Shown here: positions 9,143 to 21,635 of the stretch, piece after piece
How positions within the stretch are numbered: position 1 is the first letter of the stretch
Layout: every line of letters starts with the position of its first letter
Assembly: GCF_051014445.1 (NCBI RefSeq)
Contig: NW_027488369.1
Location: 18,831,084-18,895,083, forward strand
Direction of reading: 5' to 3'
Source of the DNA: Colletes latitarsis
Taxonomy: Eukaryota > Arthropoda > Insecta > Hymenoptera > Colletidae
Length of the DNA stretch: 64,000 nucleotides
Notes under the pieces: model-generated
What the model saw: only the letters and a program-made list of their open reading frames with translations
Database searches by the model: none
What the model was told of the DNA's origin: nothing
Program-made: the position numbers and the translations under genes

Positions 9143-11608
9143 GTTTAATTGTCTGTTTCAATGTTGTTCTTCATTACTACGTGATACAATCCAGAAAAAG
9201 CCCAGGATCTAGCTATCAAGTATGAGAAATATGCGAAAGAATGAGCCTGATGAGAGCAAATCCAAGACCTAACATAGACCTAACATGAATTATTCTCTAA
9301 AATATTGATCAAAACCAGGTTTAATTGACTGTTTCAGTGTGGTACCACATTACTACGTGATCCAATCCAGAAATAGCCCAGGATCTAGCCATGAAGTACG
9401 AGAAATATGCGAAAGTATGAGCCTGATGAGGGCAAATCCCAGACCTAACCTAGACCTAAAATGCGTTATCCTAAAAAATATTGATCGAAACCTGGTTTAA
9501 TCGACTGCTTCAGTGTGGTACCACATTACTACGTGACCCAAACCAGAAAAACCCCAGGATCTCTTCAACAAGTATGTGAAAAACGCAAAAGTATGAGCCT
9601 GATGAGGGCAAATCCCAGACCTATCCCAGACCAAACTTGCGTTATCCTCTAAAATATTGATCGAAACCAGGTTTAATCGACTGTTTCTGTGTGGTCCCAC
9701 ATTACTACGTGATCCAAACCAGAAAAAACCCAGGATCCGTTCAACAAGTATGTGAAGAATGCGAAAGTATGAGTCTGATGAGGGCTAATCCCAGACCTAT
9801 CCCAGACCTAACTTGCGTTATCCTCTAAAATAATGATCGAAACCAGGTTTAATTGACTGTTTTAGTTGTGCTACCACTTTACTACGTGATCCAAAGCAGA
9901 AAAAACCCTCGATCAGGTCAACATGCATGTTAAAACTGCGAAAGTATGACCCTGATGTGGGCAAATCCTAGACCTATCCCATACCTAACATGCGTTATCC
10001 TCTAAAATATTTATCAAGACCAGGTTTAATTGTCTGTATCAGTGTGGTACCACATTGCTACGTGATCCAAACCAGAAAAAACCCAGGATCCGTTCAACAA
10101 GTATGAGAAGAATGCGAAAGTATGAGTCTGATGAGGGCAAATCCCAGACCTATCCCAGACCTAACATGCGTTATCCTCTAAAATATTTATCATGACCAGG
10201 TTTAATTGATTGTTTCAGTGTGGTCCCACATTACTACGTGATCCAAACCAGAAAAAACCCAGGATCCGTTCAACAAGTATGTGAAGAATGCGAAAGTATG
10301 AGTCTGATGAGGGCAAATCCTAGACCTATCCCAGACCTAACATGCGTTATCCTCTAAAATATTGATCCAAACCAGGTTTAATGGACTGTTTCAGTGTGGT
10401 ACCACACTACCACGTGATCCAAACCAGAAAAAACCCAGGATCTGTTCAACAAGTATATGAAAACTGCGAAAGTATGACCCTAATGAGGGCAAATCCCAGG
10501 CCTAACCTTGACCTAACATGCGTTACCTTCTAAAATATTGATGGAAACCAGGTTTAATTGTCTGTTTCAATGTTGTTCTTCATTACTACATGATACAATC
10601 CAGAAAAAGCCCAGGATCTAGCCATCAAGTATGAGAAATATGCGAAAGAATGAGCCTGATGAGAGCAAATCCAAGACCTAACATAGACCTAACATGAATT
10701 ATTCTCTAAAATATTGATCAAAACCAGGTTTAATTGACTGTTTCAGTGTGGTACTACATTACTACGTGATCCAAACCAGTAAAAACCCAGGATCTGTTCA
10801 ACAAGTATGTGAAGAATGCGAAAGTATGTGTCTGATGAGGGCTAATCCCAGACCTATCCCAGACCTAACTTGCGTTATCCTCTAAAATAATGATCGAAAC
10901 CAGGTTTAATTGACTGTTTTAGTAGTGGCACCACTTTACTACGTGATCCAAAGCAGAAAAAACCCTCGATCAGGTCAACATGCATGTTAAAACTGCGAAA
11001 ATATGACCCTAGTGAGGGCAAATCCCAGGCCTAACCTAGACCTAACATGCGTTATCTTCTAAAATATTGAGCGAAACCAGGTTTAATTGACTGTTTCAGT
11101 GTGGTACCACATTACTACGTGATCCAATCCAGAAATAGCCCAGGACCTAGCCATGAAGTATGAGAAATATGCGAAAGTATGACCCTGATGAGGGCAAATC
11201 CCAGACCTAACCCAGACCTAACATGCGTTGTCCTCTAAAATATTTATCAAGACCAGGTTTAATCGACTGTTTCAGTGTGGTCCCACACTACTACGTGATC
11301 CAAACCAGAAAAAACCCAGGATCCGTTCAACAAGTATGTGAAGAATGCGAAAGAATGAGTCAGATGCGTGAAAATCCCAGGCCTAACCTAGACCTAAAAT
11401 GCGTTATCCTAAAAAATATTGATCGAAACCTGGTTTAATCGACTGCTTCAGTGTGGTACCACATTACTACGTGACCCAAACCAGAAAAAACCCAGGATCT
11501 GTTCAACAAGTATGTGAAAACTGCGAAAGTATGACCCTAATGAGGGCAAATCCCAGGCCTAACCTTGACCTAACATGCGTTACCTTCTAAAATATTGATG
11601 GAAACCAG
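9143..11608 (+). repeat. HOR unit 5, full 14-mer (2466 bp), sister of unit 4
   Basis: Same length and the same three derived bases as unit 4 (about 9208, 10034, 10454). The one difference I noticed is gatgtgggc in M5 at about 9957, where unit 4 has gatgggggc. Confidence 0.93.
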
Positions 11609-14063
11609 GTTTAATTGTCTGTTTCAATGTTGTTCTTCATTACTACGTGATACAATCCAGAAAAAGCCCAGGATCTAGCCATCAAGTATGAGAAATATGC
11701 GAAAGAATGAGCCTGATGAGAGCAAATCCAAGACCTAACATAGACCTAACATGAATTATTCTCTAAAATATTGATCAAAACCAGGTTTAATTGACTGTTT
11801 CAGTGTGGTACCACATTACTACGTGATCCAATCCAGAAATAGCCCAGGATCTAGCCATGAAGTACGAGAAATATGCGAAAGTATGAGCCTGATGAGGGCA
11901 AATCCCAGACCTAACCTAGACCTAAAATGCGTTATCCTAAAAAATATTGATCGAAACCTGGTTTAATCGACTGCTTCAGTGTGGTACCACATTACTACGT
12001 GACCCAAACCAGAAAAACCCCAGGATCTCTTCAACAAGTATGTGAAAAACGCAAAAGTATGAGCCTGATGAGGGCAAATCCCAGACCTATCCCAGACCAA
12101 ACTTGCGTTATCCTCTAAAATATTGATCGAAACCAGGTTTAATCGACTGTTTCTGTGTGGTCCCACATTACTACGTGATCCAAACCAGAAAAAACCCAGG
12201 ATCCGTTCAACAAGTATGTGAAGAATGCGAAAGTATGAGTCTGATGAGGGCTAATCCCAGACCTATCCCAGACCTAACTTGCGTTATCCTCCAAAATAAT
12301 GATCGAAACCAGGTTTAATTGACTGTTTTAGTAGTGGCACCACTTTACTACGTGATCCAAAGCAGAAAAAACCCTCGATCAGGTCAACATGCATGTTAAA
12401 ACTGCGAAAATATGACCCTAGTGAGGGCAAATCCCAGGCCTAACCTAGACCTAACATGCGTTATCTTCTAAAATATTGAGCGAAACCAGGTTTAATTGAC
12501 TGTTTCAGTGTGGTACCACATTACTACGTGATCCAATCCAGAAATAGCCCAGGACCTAGCCATGAAGTATGAGAAATATGCGAAAGTATGACCCTGATGA
12601 GGGCAAATCCCAGACCTAACATGCGTTGTCCTCTAAAATATTTATCAAGACCAGGTTTAATCGACTGTTTCAGTGTGGTCCCACACTACTACGTGATCCA
12701 AACCAGAAAAAACCCAGGATCCGTTCAACAAGTATGTGAAGAATGCGAAAGAATGAGTCAGATGCGTGAAAATCCCAGGCCTAACCTAGACCTAAAATGC
12801 GTTATCCTAAAAAATATTGATCGAAACCTGGTTTAATCGACTGCTTCAGTGTGGTACCACATTACTACGTGACCCAAACCAGAAAAAACCCAGGATCTGT
12901 TCAACAAGTATGTGAAAACTGCGAAAGTATGACCCTAATGAGGGCAAATCCCAGGCCTAACCTTGACCTAACATGCGTTACCTTCTAAAATATTGATGGA
13001 AACCAGGTTTAATTGTCTGTTTCAATGTTGTTCTTCATTACTACGTGATACAATCCAGAAAAAGCCCAGGATCTAGCCATCAAGTATGAGAAATATGCGA
13101 AAGAATGAGCCTGATGAGAGCAAATCCAAGACCTAACATAGACCTAACATGAATTATTCTCTAAAATATTGATCAAAACCAGGTTTAATTGACTGTTTCA
13201 GTGTGGTACTACATTACTACGTGATCCAAACCAGTAAAAACCCAGGATCTGTTCAACAAGTATGTGAAGAATGCGAAAGTATGTGTCTGATGAGGGCTAA
13301 TCCCAGACCTATCCCAGACCTAACTTGCGTTATCCTCTAAAATAATGATCGAAACCAGGTTTAATTGACTGTTTTAGTAGTGGCACCACTTTACTACGTG
13401 ATCCAAAGCAGAAAAAACCCTCGATCAGGTCAACATGCATGTTAAAACTGCGAAAATATGACCCTAGTGAGGGCAAATCCCAGGCCTAACCTAGACCTAA
13501 CATGCGTTATCTTCTAAAATATTGAGCGAAACCAGGTTTAATTGACTGTTTCAGTGTGGTACCACATTACTACGTGATCCAATCCAGAAATAGCCCAGGA
13601 CCTAGCCATGAAGTATGAGAAATATGCGAAAGTATGACCCTGATGAGGGCAAATCCCAGACCTAACCCAGACCTAACATGCGTTGTCCTCTAAAATATTT
13701 ATCAAGACCAGGTTTAATCGACTGTTTCAGTGTGGTCCCACACTACTACGTGATCCAAACCAGAAAAAACCCAGGATCCGTTCAACAAGTATGTGAAGAA
13801 TGCGAAAGAATGAGTCAGATGCGTGAAAATCCCAGGCCTAACCTAGACCTAAAATGCGTTATCCTAAAAAATATTGATCGAAACCTGGTTTAATCGACTG
13901 CTTCAGTGTGGTACCACATTACTACGTGACCCAAACCAGAAAAAACCCAGGATCTGTTCAACAAGTATGTGAAAACTGCGAAAGTATGACCCTAATGAGG
14001 GCAAATCCCAGGCCTAACCTTGACCTAACATGCGTTACCTTCTAAAATATTGATGGAAACCAG
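11609..14063 (+). repeat. HOR unit 6, 14-mer with M5-M8 replaced by M11-M14 (2455 bp)
   Basis: Order M1, M2, M3, M4, M11, M12, M13, M14, then an M1/M9-type monomer, M10, M11, M12, M13, M14. M4 joins M11 at 12313, and the M1/M9-type monomer starts at 13007. Net monomer number is still 14; the length is 11 bp short because one subrepeat is missing in M12 at about 12610-12621. That loss puts two plus-strand frames in register and gives an 82-codon frame at 12588, still non-coding in my view. Layout is that of a conversion tract, or two compensating exchanges, using the similarity of M5 to M11 and M8 to M14. Confidence 0.88.
12610..12621 (+). other. 11-bp subrepeat loss in M12 of unit 6
   Basis: Other M12 copies have cagacctaacccagacctaac before atgcgttg; here only one cagacctaac remains. 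Same kind of event as in unit 3 but in a different monomer, so independent. Confidence 0.9.
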
Positions 14064-15998
14064 GTTTAATTGTCTGTTTCAATGTTGTTCTTCATTACTA
14101 CGTGATACAATCCAGAAAAAGCCCAGGATCTAGCCATCAAGTATGAGAAATATGCGAAAGAATGAGCCTGATGAGAGCAAATCCAAGACCTAACATAGAC
14201 CTAACATGAATTATTCTCTAAAATATTGATCAAAACCAGGTTTAATTGACTGTTTCAGTGTGGTACCACATTACTACGTGATCCAATCCAGAAATAGCCC
14301 AGGATCTAGCCATGAAGTACGAGAAATATGCGAAAGTATGAGCCTGATGAGGGCAAATCCCAGACCTAACCTAGACCTAAAATGCGTTATCCTAAAAAAT
14401 ATTGATCGAAACCTGGTTTAATCGACTGCTTCAGTGTGGTACCACATTACTACGTGACCCAAACCAGAAAAACCCCAGGATCTCTTCAACAAGTATGTGA
14501 AAAACGCAAAAGTATGAGCCTGATGAGGGCAAATCCCAGACCTATCCCAGACCAAACTTGCGTTATCCTCTAAAATATTGATCGAAACCAGGTTTAATCG
14601 ACTGTTTCTGTGTGGTCCCACATTACTACGTGATCCAAACCAGAAAAAAACCAGGATCCGTTCAACAAGTATGTGAAGAATGCGAAAGTATGAGTCTGAT
14701 GAGGGCTAATCCCAGACCTATCCCAGACCTAACTTGCGTTATCCTCTAAAATAATGATCGAAACCAGGTTTAATTGACTGTTTTAGTTGTGCTACCACTT
14801 TACTACGTGATCCAAAGCAGAAAAAACCCTCGATCAGGTCAACATGCATGTTAAAACTGCGAAAGTATGACCCTGATGGGGGCAAATCCTAGACCTTCCC
14901 ATACCTAACATGCGTTATCCTCTAAAATATTTATCAAGACCAGGTTTAATTGTCTGTTTCAGTGTGGTACCACATTGCTACGTGATCCAAACCAGAAAAA
15001 ACCCAGGATCCGTTCAACAAGTATGAGAAGAATGCGAAAGTATGAGTCTGATGAGGCAAATCCCAGACCTATCCCAGACCTAACATGCGTTATCCTCTAA
15101 AATATTTATCATGACCAGGTTTAATTGATTGTTTCAGTGTGGTCCCACATTACTACGTGATCCAAACCAGAAAAAACCCAGGATCCGTTCAACAAGTATG
15201 TGAAGAATGCGAAAGTATGAGTCTGATGAGGGCAAATCCTAGACCTATCCCAGACCTAACATGCGTTATCCTCTAAAATATTGATCCAAACCAGGTTTAA
15301 TGGACTGTTTCAGTGTGGTACCACACTACCACGTGATCCAAACCAGAAAAAACCCAGGATCTGTTCAACAAGTATGTGAAAACTGCGAAAGTATGACCCT
15401 AATGAGGGCAAATCCCAGGCCTAACCTTGACCTAACATGCGTTACCTTCTAAAATATTGATGGAAACCAGGTTTAATTGTCTGTTTCAATGTTGTTCTTC
15501 ATTACTACATGATACAATCCAGAAAAAGCCCAGGATCTAGCCATCAAGTATGAGAAATATGCGAAAGTATGACCCTGATGAGGGCAAATCCCAGACCTAA
15601 CCCAGACCTAACATGCGTTGTCCTCTAAAATATTTATCAAGACCAGGTTTAATCGACTGTTTCAGTGTGGTCCCACACTACTACGTGATCCAAACCAGAT
15701 AAAACCCAGGATCCGTTCAACAAGTATGTGAAGAATGCGAAAGAATGAGTCAGATGCGTGAAAATCCCAGGCCTAACCTAGACCTAAAATGCGTTATCCT
15801 AAAAAATATTGATCGAAACCTGGTTTAATCGACTGCTTCAGTGTGGTACCACATTACTACGTGACCCAAACCAGAAAAAACCCAGGATCTGTTCAACAAG
15901 TATGTGAAAACTGCGAAAGTATGACCCTAATGAGGGCAAATCCCAGGCCTAACCTTGACCTAACATGCGTTACCTTCTAAAATATTGATGGAAACCAG
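14064..15998 (+). repeat. HOR unit 7, 11-monomer derivative (1935 bp)
   Basis: M1 to M8, an M9/M12 hybrid, M13, M14. The hybrid has ctagccatcaag of M9 followed by gcgaaagtatgaccctgatg of M12 at about 15560-15580. Two single-base losses (agaccttccc at about 14891, gatgaggcaaat at about 15050) explain 1935 instead of 1937. Confidence 0.88.
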
Positions 15999-17936
15999 GT
16001 TTAATTGTCTGTTTCAATGTTGTTCTTCATTACTACGTGATACAATCCAGAAAAAGCCCAGGATCTAGCCATCAAGTATGAGAAATATGCGAAAGAATGA
16101 GCCTGATGAGAGCAAATCCAAGACCTAACATAGACCTAACATGAATTATTCTCTAAAATATTGATCAAAACCAGGTTTAATTGACTGTTTCAGTGTGGTA
16201 CCACATTACTACGTGATCCAATCCAGAAATAGCCCAGGATCTAGCCATGAAGTACGAGAAATATGCGAAAGTATGAGCCTGATGAGGGCAAATCCCAGAC
16301 CTAACCTAGACCTAAAATGCGTTATCCTAAAAAATATTGATCGAAACCTGGTTTAATCGACTGCTTCAGTGTGGTACCACATTACTACGTGACCCAAACC
16401 AGAAAAACCCCAGGATCTCTTCAACAAGTATGTGAAAAACGCAAAAGTATGAGCCTGATGAGGGCAAATCCCAGACCTATCCCAGACCAAACTTGCGTTA
16501 TCCTCTAAAATATTGATCGAAACCAGGTTTAATCGACTGTTTCTGTGTGGTCCCACATTACTACGTGATCCAAACCAGAAAAAACCCAGGATCCGTTCAA
16601 CAAGTATGTGAAGAATGCGAAAGTATGAGTCTGATGAGGGCTAATCCCAGACCTATCCCAGACCTAACTTGCGTTATCCTCTAAAATAATGATCGAAACC
16701 AGGTTTAATTGACTGCTTTAGTTGTGCTACCACTTTACTACGTGATCCAAAGCAGAAAAAACCCTCGATCAGGTCAACATGCATGTTAAAACTGCGAAAG
16801 TATGACCCTGATGGGGGCAAATCCTAGACCTATCCCATACCTAACATGCGTTATCCTCTAAAATATTTATCAAGACCAGGTTTAATTGTCTGTTTCAGTG
16901 TGGTACCACATTGCTACGTGATCCAAACCAGAAAAAACCCAGGATCCGTTCAACAAGTATGAGAAGAATGCGAAAGTATGAGTCTGATGAGGGCAAATCC
17001 CAGACCTATCCCAGACCTAACTTGCGTTATCCTCTAAAATATTGATCGAAACCAGGTTTAATCGACTGTTTCTGTGTGGTCCCACATTACTACGTGATCC
17101 AAACCAGAAAAAACCCAGGATCCGTTCAACAAGTATGTGAAGAATGCGAAAGTATGAGTCTGATGAGGGCTAATCCCAGACCTATCCCAGACCTAACTTG
17201 CGTTATCCTCCAAAATAATGATCGAAACCAGGTTTAATTGACTGTTTTAGTAGTGGCACCACTTTACTACGTGATCCAAAGCAGAAAAAACCCTCGATCA
17301 GGTCAACATGCATGTTAAAACTGCGAAAATATGACCCTAGTGAGGGCAAATCCCAGGCCTAACCTAGACCTAACATGCGTTATCTTCTAAAATATTGAGC
17401 GAAACCAGGTTTAATTGACTGTTTCAGTGTGGTACCACATTACTACGTGATCCAATCCAGAAATAGCCCAGGACCTAGCCATGAAGTATGAGAAATATGT
17501 GAAAGTATGACCCTGATGAGGGCAAATCCCAGACCTAACCCAGACCTAACATGCGTTGTCCTCTAAAATATTTATCAAGACCAGGTTTAATCGACTGTTT
17601 CAGTGTGGTCCCACACTACTACGTGATCCAAACCAGAAAAAACCCAGGATCCGTTCAACAAGTATGTGAAGAATGCGAAAGAATGAGTCAGATGCGTGAA
17701 AATCCCAGGCCTAACCTAGACCTAAAATGCGTTATCCTAAAAAATATTGATCGAAACCTGGTTTAATCGACTGCTTCAGTGTGGTACCACATTACTACGT
17801 GACCCAAACCAGAAAAAACCCAGGATCTGTTCAACAAGTATGTGAAAACTGCGAAAGTATGACCCTAATGAGGGCAAATCCCAGGCCTAACCTTGACCTA
17901 ACATGCGTTACCTTCTAAAATATTGATGGAAACCAG
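15999..17936 (+). repeat. HOR unit 8, 11-monomer derivative with M4 twice (1938 bp)
   Basis: Order M1, M2, M3, M4, M5, M6/M3 hybrid, M4, M11, M12, M13, M14. The hybrid monomer starts at 16880; the second M4 at 17056; M11 at 17232. The second M4 carries the same t-to-c change (cctccaaaataatg, base 17211) seen at the M4-M11 joint of unit 6 (base 12292), while the first M4 of this unit does not. Confidence 0.88.
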
Positions 17937-19873
17937 GTTTAATTGTCTGTTTCAATGTTGTTCTTCATTACTACGTGATACAATCCAGAAAAAGCCCAGG
18001 ATCTAGCCATCAAGTATGAGAAATATGCGAAAGAATGAGCCTGATGAGAGCAAATCCAAGACCTAACATAGACCTAACATGAATTATTCTCTAAAATATT
18101 GATCAAAACCAGGTTTAATTGACTGTTTCAGTGTGGTACCACATTACTACGTGATCCAATCCAGAAATAGCCCAGGATCTAGCCATGAAGTACGAGAAAT
18201 ATGCGAAAGTATGAGCCTGATGAGGGCAAATCCCAGACCTAACCTAGACCTAAAATGCGTTATCCTAAAAAATATTGATCGAAACCTGGTTTAATCGACT
18301 GCTTCAGTGTGGTACCACATTACTACGTGACCCAAACCAGAAAAACCCCAGGATCTCTTCAACAAGTATGTGAAAAACGCAAAAGTATGAGCCTGATGAG
18401 GGCAAATCCCAGACCTATCCCAGACCAAACTTGCGTTATCCTCTAAAATATTGATCGAAACCAGGTTTAATCGACTGTTTCTGTGTGGTCCCACATTACT
18501 ACGTGATCCAAACCAGAAAAAACCCAGGATCCGTTCAACAAGTATGTGAAGAATGCGAAAGTATGAGTCTGATGAGGGCAAATCCTAGACCTATCCCAGA
18601 CCTAACATGCGTTATCCTCTAAAATATTGATCCAAACCAGGTTTAATGGACTGTTTCAGTGTGGTACCACACTACCACGTGATCCAAACCAGAAAAAACC
18701 CAGGATCTGTTCAACAAGTATGTGAAAACTGCGAAAGTATGACCCTAATGAGGGCAAATCCCAGGCCTAACCTTGACCTAACATGCGTTACCTTCTAAAA
18801 TATTGATGGAAACCAGGTTTAATTGTCTGTTTCAATGTTGTTCTTCATTACTACATGATACAATCCAGAAAAAGCCCAGGATCTAGCCATCAAGTATGAG
18901 AAATATGCGAAAGAATGAGCCTGATGAGAGCAAATCCAAGACCTAACATAGACCTAACATGAATTATTCTCTAAAATATTGATCAAAACCAGGTTTAATT
19001 GACTGTTTCAGTGTGGTACTACATTACTACGTGATCCAAACCAGTAAAAACCCAGGATCTGTTCAACAAGTATGTGAAGAATGCGAAAGTATGTGTCTGA
19101 TGAGGGCTAATCCCAGACCTATCCCAGACCTAACTTGCGTTATCCTCTAAAATAATGATCGAAACCAGGTTTAATTGACTGTTTTAGTAGTGGCACCACT
19201 TTACTACGTGATCCAAAGCAGAAAAAACCCTCGATCAGGTCAACATGCATGTTAAAACTGCGAAAATATGACCCTAGTGAGGGCAAATCCCAGGCCTAAC
19301 CTAGACCTAACATGCGTTATCTTCTAAAATATTGAGCGAAACCAGGTTTAATTGACTGTTTCAGTGTGGTACCACATTACTACGTGATCCAATCCAGAAA
19401 TAGCCCAGGACCTAGCCATGAAGTATGAGAAATATGCGAAAGTATGACCCTGATGAGGGCAAATCCCAGACCTAACCCAGACCTAACATGCGTTGTCCTC
19501 TAAAATATTTATCAAGACCAGGTTTAATCGACTGTTTCAGTGTGGTCCCACACTACTACGTGATCCAAACCAGAAAAATCCCAGGATCCGTTCAACAAGT
19601 ATGTGAAGAATGCGAAAGAATGAGTCAGATGCGTGAAAATCCCAGGCCTAACCTAGACCTAAAATGCGTTATCCTAAAAAATATTGATCGAAACCTGGTT
19701 TAATCGACTGCTTCAGTGTGGTACCACATTACTACGTGACCCAAACCAGAAAAAACCCAGGATCTGTTCAACAAGTATGTGAAAACTGCGAAAGTATGAC
19801 CCTAATGAGGGCAAATCCCAGGCCTAACCTTGACCTAACATGCGTTACCTTCTAAAATATTGATGGAAACCAG
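17937..19873 (+). repeat. HOR unit 9, 11-monomer derivative (1937 bp)
   Basis: M1, M2, M3, M4/M7 hybrid, M8 to M14. The hybrid switches from M4 to M7 at about 18576, where gagggctaatccc becomes gagggcaaatcctag. This removes minus-strand stops and produces a 96-codon frame at 18291-18581, which I treat as incidental. Confidence 0.88.
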
Positions 19874-21635
19874 GTTTAATTGTCTGTTTCAATGTTGTTC
19901 TTCATTACTACGTGATACAATCCAGAAAAAGCCCAGGATCTAGCCATCAAGTATGAGAAATATGCGAAAGAATGAGCCTGATGAGAGCAAATCCAAGACC
20001 TAACATAGACCTAACATGAATTATTCTCTAAAATATTGATCAAAACCAGGTTTAATTGACTGTTTCAGTGTGGTACCACATTACTACGTGATCCAATCCA
20101 GAAATAGCCCAGGATCTAGCCATGAAGTACGAGAAATATGCGAAAGTATGAGCCTGATGAGGGCAAATCCCAGACCTAACCTAGACCTAAAATGCGTTAT
20201 CCTAAAAAATATTGATCGAAACCTGGTTTAATCGACTGCTTCAGTGTGGTACCACATTACTACGTGACCCAAACCAGAAAAACCCCAGGATCTCTTCAAC
20301 AAGTATGTGAAAAACGCAAAAGTATGAGCCTGATGAGGGCAAATCCCAGACCTATCCCAGACCAAACTTGCGTTATCCTCTAAAATATTGATCGAAACCA
20401 GGTTTAATCGACTGTTTCTGTGTGGTCCCACATTACTACGTGATCCAAACCAGAAAAAACCCAGGATCCGTTCAACAAGTATGTGAAGAATGCGAAAGTA
20501 TGAGTCTGATGAGGGCTAATCCCAGACCTATCCCAGACCTAACTTGCGTTATCCTCTAAAATAATGATCGAAACCAGGTTTAATTGACTGTTTTAGTTGT
20601 GCTACCACTTTACTACGTGATCCAAAGCAGAAAAAACCCTCGATCAGGTCAACATGCATGTTAAAACTGCGAAAGTATGACCCTGATGGGGGCAAATCCT
20701 AGACCTATCCCAGACCTAACATGCGTTATCCTCTAAAATATTTATCATGACCAGGTTTAATTGATTGTTTCAGTGTGGTCCCACATTACTACGTGATCCA
20801 AACCAGAAAAAACCCAGGATCCGTTCAACAAGTATGTGAAGAATGCGAAAGTATGTGTCTGATGAGGGCTAATCCCAGACCTATCCCAGACCTAACTTGC
20901 GTTATCCTCTAAAATAATGATCGAAACCAGGTTTAATTGACTGTTTTAGTAGTGGCACCACTTTACTACGTGATCCAAAGCAGAAAAAACCCTCGATCAG
21001 GTCAACATGCATGTTAAAACTGCGAAAATATGACCCTAGTGAGGGCAAATCCCAGGCCTAACCTAGACCTAACATGCGTTATCTTCTAAAATATTGAGCG
21101 AAACCAGGTTTAATTGACTGTTTCAGTGTGGTACCACATTACTACGTGATCCAATCCAGAAATAGCCCAGGACCTAGCCATGAAGTATGAGAAATATGCG
21201 AAAGTATGACCCTGATGAGGGCAAATCCCAGACCTAACCCAGACCTAACATGCGTTGTCCTCTAAAATATTTATCAAGACCAGGTTTAATCGACTGTTTC
21301 AGTGTGGTCCCACACTACTACGTGATCCAAACCAGAAAAAACCCAGGATCCGTTCAACAAGTATGTGAAGAATGCGAAAGAATGAGTCAGATGCGTGAAA
21401 ATCCCAGGCCTAACCTAGACCTAAAATGCGTTATCCTAAAAAATATTGATCGAAACCTGGTTTAATCGACTGCTTCAGTGTGGTACCACATTACTACGTG
21501 ACCCAAACCAGAAAAAACCCAGGATCTCTTCAACAAGTATGTGAAAAACGCAGAAGTATGAGCCTGTTGAGGGCAAATCCCAGACCTATCCCAGACCAAA
21601 CTTGCGTTATCCTCTAAAATATTGATCGAAACCAG
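19874..21635 (+). repeat. HOR unit 10, 10 monomers, three hybrids (1762 bp)
   Basis: M1, M2, M3, M4, M5/M6 hybrid (20578), M7/M10 hybrid (20755), M11 (20931), M12 (21108), M13 (21284), M14/M3 hybrid (21460). It is the most rearranged unit and the one next to the edge of the regular block, as expected where homogenisation weakens. Confidence 0.85.

Noticed and set aside
12588..12836. 82-codon frame that looks like an N-terminally extended version of the common frame
   Set aside because: The extension comes from the 11-bp subrepeat loss shifting frame, not from a separate start.
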